Below are positions 24,801 through 36,800 of a DNA stretch of 64,000 nt, piece after piece. The stretch lies in the NCBI GenBank assembly GCA_000469685.2, contig LS997563.1, positions 28,435,897-28,499,896 on the forward strand, written 5' to 3'. The position numbers were made by a program, and so were the translations under genes. The notes under the pieces were generated by a model that saw nothing but the letters and a program-made list of their open reading frames with translations, was not told the DNA's origin and searched no databases. Source of the stretch: Haemonchus contortus (taxonomy: Eukaryota > Nematoda > Chromadorea > Rhabditida > Trichostrongylidae). The first letter of the stretch is position 1; each line of letters opens with the position of its first letter.

Positions 24801-27800
24801 TCCCAAGTCGAAGTGGCCATTTGAAATGAGACCTACACTGCTAGACGCGTTTTTGGATGGTGAGTTCAGATCTGCACTCAAATTTTGCCGAGCGTTTCTC
24901 TGAACGGAGATATAAGGGTGGTTTCAGGAAGCTTAACATGAGAAAACTTAAATTACATGGATGTTCCTCAGCTCTCAGCAGCGGCTTGGTGTAGTGGTAA
25001 GCGTGACGCTTCAAGTGCGAGAGGCTAGGGATCGGGTTTTTTGTGGAACGGAATTTTTGCATTACATAGAATTTTTCCCCTAAGGACTAGAAAATACTCT
25101 CATGGTGAGATTATCACGTTTTATGACCTTTTACCTTTGCCTTTGCTGATGCCTCCTCCTACCTACCTACTTGTTACCGAGTGGGAGATTCCTCCATGCG
25201 CAAAATTTGGAGGTCCGGGAGGGAAAATGCATATGATGAGCAATGATGATGCTAGAGAGGGTGTTGATGCTAGATTGGGTGCGATGGTGCATAACAGCTC
25301 CGGATTTACCAGCACCGGCGCTGGTGATAGTGGACTAGAAGACCAGAAAGCTATTCAGTGCGGCTTACCTCCACAAAAGCAGGTGGAGGAAATAGCACCC
25401 TGATCGAGGTTGTTTCATATTTTCTTCTCAAAATATGGCTGAACGCCCCGCCTTATATGAAACAGCCCATAATCTCAACTTTTGCGTGTACACACGAGAC
25501 CCCATTCCTTGCTCACTGTCGGCTGTCCACTTTCAGTTCTGTCCGGCTAGATTTAGGACATTTCTCATATATTCATGGTACGCCGCCGGCTACTTAAGCA
25601 CTGACCCGGGTGATTTGAGGACGCCTACAAAATTCTGTTTTCCTTCTGATTTGAGGTTAGTAAGTGTAAAGCAATGAACTGTGACGAGTTCGTGAAAAGC
25701 TTCTCTGTTGCAAGCATTGCTTTCTAGAGTATCTCATTTGTTCATTCAAGTAACAAAAGTTATCCTACTGTGAGTATAGAGTGCATGCACATGCGAGTAA
25801 AACTGAAGTATTACTTTATGTGGGTAAATATCAGTAAAAGCATTAAAAGGTCATAAAACGTGATAGCATCACCATAAGAGTGTTTTCTAGTTCTTAAGGG
25901 AAAAATTCTATGTAATGCAAAAATTCCGCTCCACAAAAAGCCCGATCCCTAGCCTCTCGCACTTGAAGCGTCACGCTTACCACTACACCAAGCCGCCGTT
26001 GGGAGCTGAGGAACATTCATGTAATTTAAGTTTTCGCATGTTAAGCTCCCTGAAACCACCCTCATATCTCCGTTCAGAGAAACGCTCGGCAAATTTGGAA
26101 AGCAGATTTGAACTCACATTCCAAAAGCACGTCTAGCAGTGTAGGTCCCATTTCAAATGGCCACTTCGACTTGGGATCCTTCCCTGGTTAGCACCGGTCA
26201 AATTACAAAGCGAGAAGGATATAGAATTTGTTCGGAGAAGCGCGTGTTTCTGTATTCGCGCTCAATCGCCCTTGACCCCCTTAAAACAATTCGAATGCAT
26301 CATTGATTAATAGTATCGATCTTAGTATTCCCATATTTCAATGTATTAACAAACTCCTCGAAAGCACAATTCACGATAAAAATTGTTTCCGAGTTTTTTT
26401 TTTCTAGGAATACCGAGTGGCCCCCAAGGGTAACAGGGAGGAGGCTGACGGGCTCAAAAACTCAACAGCTAGGGCATGGTGGGAGCCCCGTTATCAGATC
26501 GCCCGGATGCCCTGCCCCTCGATCGATGTCACGTCAGAGGCATCTTTCATAGTCCACGACCGGAGAACGTCCGTTGCGCGTGTCCGTCGAAAGTAGGTCA
26601 CCTCGCCCACTTCGCGCGCGGCGCATAACACTGAGGTCTCCAGATGACATTACAGTACCACCAAGTGTCATTGGAGCAAATGATTTGCATTTGTCTGTGT
26701 TAACTTCTCCTTGAACTGACTGCCGTGGAACAAACGCAAAGCGTATGCCCCAATGACAATTGCGACGTCTGTCAAATACCGCGGGCTGACTCGCCGCGTG
26801 CGACGGCTGCAGCGTGACCTAGTTTCGACGGACACGCGCAACGAAGCGCACCCTCCACGACCGGTCGCTCGACCAGTCGCTAGCGACTGGCGACCGATCG
26901 CGCGACTGGTCGCCGGTCGCTGGCGACTGGTCGCTTGACTGATCGCGCCACTGGTCGCTCGATCGGTCGAGGAGGCCGCGCTAGTTATGGGTGCCGCCGT
27001 GGACGGACCCGCGCGATCAGTCGAGCGATCAGTCGAGCGACCAGTCGAGCGACCAGTCGCTAGCGACCGGCGACCAGTCGCGTGATCGGTCGCGCGACCG
27101 GTCGCCGGTCGCTCGTGGGATGGGTCCGCGACCAGTCGCTAGCGACCGGTCGTGGACTATGAAAGATGCCAGACGAGTGTCGAGATGATACAGATGGCAA
27201 TATTCGTCCTAGGGCCCACACACAATTAGCTGATCGCAGAGTAATGTGACGGTGTTTTTCTCCTATTCTTTTAGTCTCTTTTATTTTTTTTTTCTGCTGC
27301 TGCGACCCTTTATTTGATTTTCTACCTCAAGAGGCTGAAAAGAAGGATTATTTTTGCTATTACTAGCGTTTTTATCAACTTATACTTATTAGTAAATGAG
27401 TTTTAAAGAGCATTTTTGCTTACTGTAGTCAGCTATTCGCACCATGACCCACACGTACGCAATGAAAGACATTGTATGCTCGTCCAGACACCCATTCTTC
27501 TTCATTTTTCTGGTGCTCTTCTCGTCCAGCCCCCTTTTCACCGATTTTCTTGAAGCCTTTCATCACTTTGGAAGCGCCGATTTGCACACTTTCATCGCCT
27601 CACTATTTTACATCTGACCTTCCATTTTTCGTCATAAATTGGATTACCCTAAATATCGTGAACTATGCCTTTAGAAACGATCAGGCGAGCAAAAGAAGTT
27701 TTGCCTGAAGTTTTCGGAAAGAAATTTCGAAGAATTGAAATATCTAGAAGGAAGAGGATAATCCTAATTGAAATCTGATTTTGGCAGTCAAAACTTCGTT

Positions 27801-30800
27801 CACGTCGCACAGTGTACTATGGAGGAAGCTAAACTGTCACTAGCTTCATGAACGATACCATCAATTTCCGTTTGCTTAGGAAACCTAAGATGTAGACTAC
27901 CTAATTCCTTTCGAAGACAGCGATGGTACGTTTTTTGTTGATTAACGAGAAAGCAAATTCAACGTAATGAAAGAGGTTTACCCTTAAATCTCGAAGATAC
28001 TGCTGTATCGGGTAGTCTTTCAAATAGCCATATCCGCCGAACATTTGTAACGCTTGGCTAACAATCTGTAAAACCATGATTTTTTGATGAAACCTTCGAG
28101 GAAGAAAGTGATTTTCACATAGTTTGTAACTGGGCCAATCCTGAAAAAAATGTTGTATGCACAGCGTGTAACTATTCGACATCTCAATATTAGAAGAGAA
28201 GTTCAATGCCCTTCAGCAATTATTCGATTGTGAAAACTTCTTAAACCTGATACAGAGATGATTATTTCGATAGAAATCCCCCAGGTATACCTTCCAAATC
28301 AGCTTATTCGCCCATCAGTTTGAAACAGTTCAGCGCCGTCGCTGCCACAATGTAGAATTCTGTAGTGTAATTCTCCAGTCTATCGGATTTGGTATCTGGT
28401 CTCCTTGCTTGATCTCAAGAGTGAACCCTAGACCGCAGTAGGAAATCGGCGTTTTCGTTCGGAGAAGCACTACTTATCATTCAGGTCTATCCAGTAACAT
28501 ATTCACTACGTGCTTTGAATAGAGTACTTATAAGTAAAAAACATCTTGTTTGCCTCTAATAAATGACTCGAGTCCGAGAACTACAAAGCTTAGAAGTATT
28601 GCATGACATGAATAGTGAACGTACTAGAATTGATAATCAATAACAACGCTCATTTCAAAGTCGTACTATCACTTATTTCAAAAGTTGGATAGAAACCCAA
28701 CAAAAACTTTCCAATAGCTAGGACAGGTCACAGGTCACAACAGCGCGCTTTCGCTTGGAGGAAACGTTGAAGTTGAGAAATATTAGGTTTGGTCATAAGT
28801 CCTCGGACAAGTGATAGTGATGATTTCTAGTGATCATAACTTGGGAAAAAGATGGCGAAAATGGACGCGCGGGGCATCATTAGATAGAGTATGAAAAGCT
28901 CTTCCAAATACGTATTAATGAGCACCCTAACTGTTTCCTTCCCTGCAACCATGCCCCATGATTTCAAGCCGTCGCAACTTCACCTCCGCAACACCACCCT
29001 ATTTCTTTTTTTATGTTGCCGAGAGCCCGCGGAGATCGATAGACGTATGAAGGAGGTTTACAAGAAGGTTGCTGCTGCTAGGTGCACAATTTACAAGTGG
29101 CACTCGAAGTTCACTTCGGACGACTATTCCATCGAAGATGAAGACCCTCCGGGACGCCCAGTGGAATTGGATTTGAACGTGCTGCGGAGCCAGGTGGAAG
29201 CCGATCCCTAGCAAACTACTCGTGAACTGGCAGTCCAGTCACTCTTGGGGAGTAGGCCCACAGTTATTCGTGAATTGAAGTCAGTCGGCAAGGTGCGAAA
29301 GCTCGGTCGATGGGTGCCTCATGCTTTGAAACAGTATGACATGGATTTTCGCGCCGACATGGCATTTTCTCTCCTCACGCTCAAGCGCAGGAAATGGTCA
29401 GATGTATTCGTTAGTATGCATTCGGAAGAGCCTTTCATACTCTATCTAACGATGCCTCGCGCGTCCATTTTCGTCACCTCTTTCCTGAGTTATGTTCTCT
29501 AGAAGTCATCACTATCACATTGTCCAAGGACTCATGACTCAACCTAATAGTAGTGACACACATATCGTAGCTTTGCACTTACATTGAAATATCTTGGAGA
29601 ATGCGGGCAAGAATAAGAACTTATCGGAACTGATGGAGGATAGAGTAATTGAAAGTCGAAATTCTTCATTCATATCGCTGACAAAATAAAACCAACCTCT
29701 GAACAGTTTTCCGTCACGTGTAGCTTAGCCATAGCGCACATCGATGCTTTGTGAATGCTGTCAGCGTCTAGGTGTTTTGCCGCATCTCGCACCATCAATC
29801 TATACAGAGCACTAGCAGTTTTTAATGCCTCCGTATGGCAACGATGCTTATTTCAGCGTCAGCATAAATTATATGAAATCGTTTTGTTGTCAAGTTGTAT
29901 TATATACTCCGCAGAAATGTGCCCTTACCCACTTACCCTTCTAGAGATGCAAAGCAAAACATTTTCCATCTACCCATTCGATATGAGGTGGCTGCTCAGA
30001 ATAGGGGAAGCTTGGTGGCGTAAGAAAAAACTACGTTTCTTTTAGAACGGGTGGTCGCGATTAGCAATAAGAAACAAAAAAAAAAGATAACATCTTGAGA
30101 ACCCTTACTATAAGTAGAAGTTATGACGGATACGCCCAGAAACTGCATACGGACAATTTACGTGTCAGTATAAAAATTAGAACAAAAAATTTTCGTGTCT
30201 TACAATCAAAGGTCTAGAAAGTATCAAAATATCTCGAATATATTTTTTTATCGCTCACTTCAACCTAAAATGAGATTGAATTTGAGAAAATGTCGAAAAC
30301 TTTTTAGTGGACACTTTACAAATAGTATCGGCGAACAAATGACAGGATACGTACTTTCTGTAATTCTACAGAAGATATTGATTTGCTTAGGAATTCTACT
30401 TTTCCATGAACATTAGTCAGATATGACCTTAGTCACTTCTCAATTTGCTCAGAATTCAGCCAATATATATTACTCATTGTCATTATATTCTATCCTATCG
30501 AGATAGAAAGCTAATAGAAGAGAGCGCCTTTCTATATTTTGAAAAATGGTTGTATAAAAACCCTCTCGAATGACTGTTAGACGGTTCACTTCAATGCCCA
30601 ATAAAGCTTTGTCGTCTCTTCCGTGATATCAAAATCACGTACAATGACACACCGAAAAACAGCGTGCTGGTTTCCTTTTGGCAGCAAGTCATCAATGGTT
30701 GAGTCAGTGCGTCGTGCTGGATCAACTAGGACCCGAATAGGCACATTCGTAGTATCTGCGTTACGCGTCCGCGCTCAACGGTCAACGCTCTACTCTGGAT

Positions 30801-33800
30801 GTACCGTACGGATTCCGCAATATATAACTGCGTTTTGACGCCGTTATCTGCCTCCTGACGCCCTAGTCAGCGCCCGTAATCGACTGATAGCCGCAAATCG
30901 ATGACTCATGCTGCCCACACAAACAAAGCAAGAGGGAGGAAGAGATGGTGCAGCGTTAAAGATTTGATTATTCGATTCTGTTATCATTTTTATCTCAATC
31001 CCGTGTTGCGAACTAATGGGCAGTCGTCAGGTGTTCTCCTACATGAGCGTATTTCGCTACTTATGTTCTGGTTTCCTACCTATTGCTGTTCCAACAAACG
31101 AATCTTCAGTGTCCGAATTGTCAAACTTCGCTTTTCGACTTCTTTATTTACTTGTACTAGTTGCTTGCTATTTTTTGTTGACTATCTTCATGCACTGAAA
31201 GCAGAATTGAACGCTTTCCTAAAAGCTTCATTCCGAATCTTGGTAAAGCAGCGCTTACAGCTTCTATTATACCAATCGGATCGCCGGATTCACATGATAT
31301 TCGTGTAAGGCTGACTCGCCACTCGCAATCTTCCATATTTCGACGCTCATGCTCACGATTTTGAAGAGTTCAGCAGTCCTGATTTTCCTTCAAAATAACG
31401 TTTTCCGCACGCCCTGCCTCCTGTGGGCACATTTCAGTTTTACAATCTACATTAAGCGTTCCCATTATGTCCCTACAGAATTTGATCGTCCCAAGTCTTA
31501 TTTAACAATTTTCGCGCACGCCCTGCCCCTGTGGACGGAGTCCAGACCTACTATTAACCATCAGTGTTTTTATCCTGCATCCAAAAAAAAAATTCGCTCA
31601 TAAAACTTTTCATCCTTCGGCATTTTTCTTTTCTGGATCCGCAATTCGACTTTAGAAAAAAAAATCAGAAATGGTCTTGGACGAGACAGAAAGGAGACCT
31701 CAGGAAACCCGATTCTTATAGAAGAATGGGTCCACATAGTCATTAGATGAGCTCACAGGGCGCATTCATAGTTTTTCCGTTCTCACGCAGTATTGTGCCT
31801 CAGAATGCAAGTACCATGAATGAGCCCTATGAGTTCTGCTTCAGAACTCAGGTACTATGAATGCGCTAACAGCCTTGTGAAGATCTTGTTCTTCCATTAT
31901 CTGGAACTCTACCACGTAATTTAAATTGCGGCAAATTTTGCGCTGATTCATTGGTCGCAGGTGCAGCGACGTTTGGAAGTCGCGGTTTTATTCGGATTTG
32001 ATTGCTGTAAAGACGTCAATCGATGGAAAGCGACCTTCTAGTACTCAGATTAGACTGCTTCCCTCCATATCGCTGAATCTCCCATTCACGAAGCTCAGAC
32101 AATTAGGCGGTAAACTGACATGTTTTTTTTTCGAAGTTTCAGTTCCATGCTACGCGATCGATGGCCATTCACGTGACTCACATCTAGACCTAATGCCACC
32201 TAATATGTGTCTTCTTCATTTCAAATTCCAAAAAAGGTTAAATTTAGCATGATCCATCGACTCAAAAGCACAGTTCACGATAATTTCGACGTACCCCTTT
32301 TTAGTCGAAAAGCGAAGGTATTGGTTAGTATAGGCGGACCGTAAACGTTGCTTTTTGTCACTCTAATGTTGCCAGAAAGGCTCTCCGTTACCATATAATT
32401 TCATCCAAACCAACATTTTTCTGTTGAAGGAATCAATGTCATTTTTCAGAGTGAAGCGTTGAGCGCTTAGCGTTGCCGGCACCTTGCTGACAACACCGGT
32501 CGTCGATCGATACCGGGTGGGTTATGTGTAATTTTTATCGAATGGTTATGATTGTACTCACACTTTTTGCATATGGATTTGGTATTTTTTTTTCTTTGTC
32601 TATTATGACGGAAGTATATCATTAAGGAAGAGCTCTACGTAGTTCTGCTCGGAAAATAACATGCTTTAACGCAAACACCGTAAGCGGCGGCGCAGACTCT
32701 AACACGGTTTCGACGCTCCGTGCTCGACGCTTAGCGCTGTTCTCGCTGAAAGCGCCCAATTTGGCAGCTTGAAATCTGCAACTTACATTCAAATCAAGCA
32801 AAGAATTAAAACAAGTCTTTTAATTCTCTTCAATCTCCGAAGTTTGTAGACTTTTGAGAGACACGTTAGAGTTTGTTCCAATTCTTTACCCAAGTATTGT
32901 TCAACGATCGACCTTATTTTCTTTGAATTTCACTTGCCATCGTCCCCTCTTCTGGTGTGTTGTTATCTTAGCTAGAGGGTGAGTACCTAAGAATTCAGTC
33001 CCACTCTCCCAGCTTCAATAGCTCATCCTTCTTATGAATAGCCAGCCATTGAACCTCTCGTACTTGTTTTAGAGCCTCACGAACGTCCAGTAACTTGTGA
33101 TGCTTGATGAAAAATCCTCGTCCAAAACTAATTATACGTCAGACTCCGCAGAACCTCTGTCCACGGATGAAAGGAAAAAGTTGCCGAACAAAAACATTAA
33201 TTCAGGTATAAGAGTTGCCAAGAAACTTCGAAATCTTACGAAGTTCTGCCTTGAGTTACCGATGAGTGTAGAAAATTTTATAACCATCGTAAAGCAATTA
33301 AACTCGTTTTTGCCTCCACGATACTTCCTTGCGAAATGTATTTTATATTGTCTTTCATCATACCTTCACTATTCTAGATGGAACTATTGCCACTTTCAAT
33401 CAGTCAGATGGTGCCAGCGGCGTTGATGAGAATCTATACACGAAAGGTACGGGAATTTGTCACAAAATCAAACAAAAAAGAGAAGTGTGAGGCACTCATG
33501 ATCCGAATGGTATGGGTTAGGAGAGTTCTTGCCGTTTTCACAGCTAATTTTCAAAAAGGCACAACTCATCTCAAAGTAATCATTTTTATTCAAAGTTAGT
33601 CCCAGTCGATTGTACATACCTTAACCAACACATACGACTTTCTTTACTGCAATCCTATTACAGCCCGGAGAACTGGATTCGGCAGAAGCAGCTTCTACGC
33701 CGCTTTGATCTTTAAATTATCGATCCTTTAGGAAATTGATGAGTGAAGGAGAATTCTGACCCGAGTTCCTTGAGCTTCTGTAAAACGATTTGTGACGCAT

Positions 33801-36800
33801 GCGGCCGCGCATTGTCCTGCAACAGCAGGCGATTAACTGGGGCTGGCTGCATTCGCTGCAGTTTCGTGTACAACCCAGGAATTTGATCACAGTAAGACTA
33901 TGCGGTAATAATTTCATCCAACGATGAAACCAGTAGTTTATTAAACCATGGGTCACCAAATTGTGATCATTGTCTTTTTCACGTGTAAAAAGGCATGAGA
34001 AAATTTTTAGAGGCTCATCTACACCTAACCACCGAGCAGAATTTGGTAGTCTCTACCAAAGATTGGCGTCGATCTTCTCCGACTGCTCTTAGCGAGCATC
34101 GCGATCAACTGACGATGACCAACTCGCTCTTGGCCTTCCAATTACTCGTCTGTATTTCTAAACTTCCAAAACTAAAGATGAACCGTTCGCTCTGATGCGG
34201 TGCCCTCTTCCCATGCAACGTTGATGTTTGTACTGCCTTCATCATAGTTCGACCAAGCTTGAACACATTGAATAGGACCCTTCGAAAAACATCGCTCTCT
34301 ATTCCGGACGAAAACGTCTTGAAGATCAAAAACCTTACGGAATTTTGAGAAAAGTGCTCTTATACAAAGAGCAACTTATGGCTAAGCTAATGTGCACAAT
34401 ACGCCGATTGTCTAATTTGACAGCCGCCAAAACTTGAATTCATATGGTGCGTACGCTGAAACGGCAAGAACATTCATCTCAACCTAGCTTATAGGGTTGT
34501 CCGGAAAATCTCCGCCGATTTTCGACACCCCGGGTTTATCAGCTGTTGTATAAAAGACCAAGAACTTAAACTCATAACATATTCTCTGGAAGGTTAAGCC
34601 TTCCTCTATATCCTGGTTCAAGCTATGCTAACATTCCTCAAAGTCTGTCTGTATAGTCTGTCTGACGTGTGAAATTTGAGGACCATCGCGTGCATTTGTG
34701 GCGCCTGATGCTTTTCTTCTATCGCAGAAGCAAGAATGCGGCTCGAGCCATGAGAAGAATTAGATACGTTTGAATAGACATGCTCTAGGGGACATACTAT
34801 ACGCGAGTGATTTGCGAAATTTAAAAAAGGTGAATCACCCTCGAAGTCGGCACCGCTCAAGAAGGCCATCACCGGTTGAAAATGATCAAATTAAAATACT
34901 AATCGTAACGAATCGGTAAATCAATACTCATGGAGTAGGCGAAAGACCAAATGTTTCAAAATTAGCCATCCATGACCATTTGGTGGAACTTGGTTTTGTT
35001 AAGCGCCTTGATGTTTGGGTACCTCACGACCTGAGCGAGCGCAATGTGACGGACCGCGCCCCCATGTGCGCCTAGTTGCTAAAACGAAACAAAAATGAGC
35101 TGTTTCTGAAATGTATGGAGACGGAGTACAAAAAGTAAGTCGCGTACTACAACGTAGAGCGGAAACGGTCTTGGAGCCTTCCCAGCAAGCCGTCACAAAC
35201 TACTCCAAAAGTCAATATCCAGGTGAGGAATTGCGCTGTGTTGCTGGTGGAATTGGAGTAGAATCATTTATTGCCGCAGCTGCTGCCGCATGGTTGAACG
35301 ATAACTTTGGAAAGGTACCGTATTCAGCTAAACAATTTATAGGCAGCGATAGAACATAAGCGCTAAGAACAGGCAAATTGTGAGGGCGTTGCCTTCAAAA
35401 GGATAACTCCAGACCCCACGTATTTTTGGTCGCTCGTCAAAAATTGCTTGAGCTTGGGTAGGATGTCGTACCACATCCGCCATATTGTCTAGACATAACA
35501 ACATCAGACTACCATTTTCTTAGGTTTCCGCAGGATCTTTTGAATGAAATATCGTTCATTCTACTAGAGGACTGCAAGAAGCACCTGAGGGGTTTTTCGA
35601 TTCTAAGTCTAGAACCTTCTATGAAAGTGGGATAATGAAACTTATAGAAAAGTGGTGAAACGTTACTGAACAGAATGGAAGATATGCTGTTTAATGAAAG
35701 TATTTGATTTTCTAGAAATTTTCTTTCAAAGATAACTCAAAAACCGGCGGAGACTTTCCGGACAACCCAATAATAGTACAGGAAAACGGCTACGATACCT
35801 CAGGATTCCCATTTCGACACAGGCGAAGGACAGTCGCACACAATCGTCAGGAGGAGGAGGATACAAAAGTTGCATTTTGTGTCCCTCTCATATCAGACAA
35901 ATTAAGTGCGACCATACGATCATGTGTGAGAAAGGCAGGTCTTCAGGACATGGTGAGAGTTGTGGATATCCCACCCTCGAACCTAAGACAACAACTGGTC
36001 CGAAATCGTCTGTATGACCGCCTGTGCACAACGCCTTCGTGTGTCATATGCCCATATGGTAAGGGAGGAGACTGCATGACATCCGGTGTTGTATATTTAA
36101 TATCGTGCCTGCAGTGTAAAGAGGAGTATATTGGGGAAACAGGCAGACCTCTTTGCATCAGGATAAAGGAGCGCCTGGATGGCATGCAAAAGTCAAGAAT
36201 AGCTACTCCTCTAGGAGAACATAGGGTAAGATGTCATGGGAACATGAGGTTCGAGGTGACGGTCACGATATTATCACGTGAATCTGATATTGCGGCGCGA
36301 CGAACCTTGGAGGCCTTTTGGATCATGGCTAGGGCCCCTAAAATTAATCGGAGGGAAGAGTGCGTGGCGGTTACCACAGAGCTGGCGCCCTTTGCAGCAC
36401 TATTTGGGTTTTGACCTACGCTGTCGATCCCCCGCGGGGTCCTCCCGGCGAGGCGGGGTCAGGGGGCTTATACAGTAATCGATAGGAGTTGATTTGGAAG
36501 GGGTCAGCGGCGCGCTAGACCTTGTGTGGCTTTTGAGGAGGCTTGAGCTACGTGATCAGCCCTCGGAGTTCCCTGGAGCAAGTTGACCTGAGGCTCACCC
36601 TATTTAAACCGCAGTCCCACCAGCTTGGGGTGATCGGTGGACCACAAAGGTCGGCTATCCCACAGGTTAGTTAACAACTTCCGACTTCCTACTAGTCCAC
36701 GCCCTTTGAGCTCTCTCTGTAGGTTGAAATAGTTCTTGATCGGATGGTTTTTCAAATGCCTTTTGTCTTTCCAGGCTCCGAAGAAGGTGAAGGCACCGAA

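Noticed and set aside
24281..26860. One single 2.6-kb palindrome
   Set aside because: The symmetrical parts have their own target duplications, so they are separate insertions.
26753..27188. ORFs with repeated Asp-Gln-Ser-Ser in the self-complementary array
   Set aside because: They are produced by the short repeats of the foldback element, with no conserved domain.
30901..31308. 135-codon ORF in the ACAD8 intron
   Set aside because: No motif, start context, splice partner or paralogue; composition is like the surrounding AT-rich DNA.
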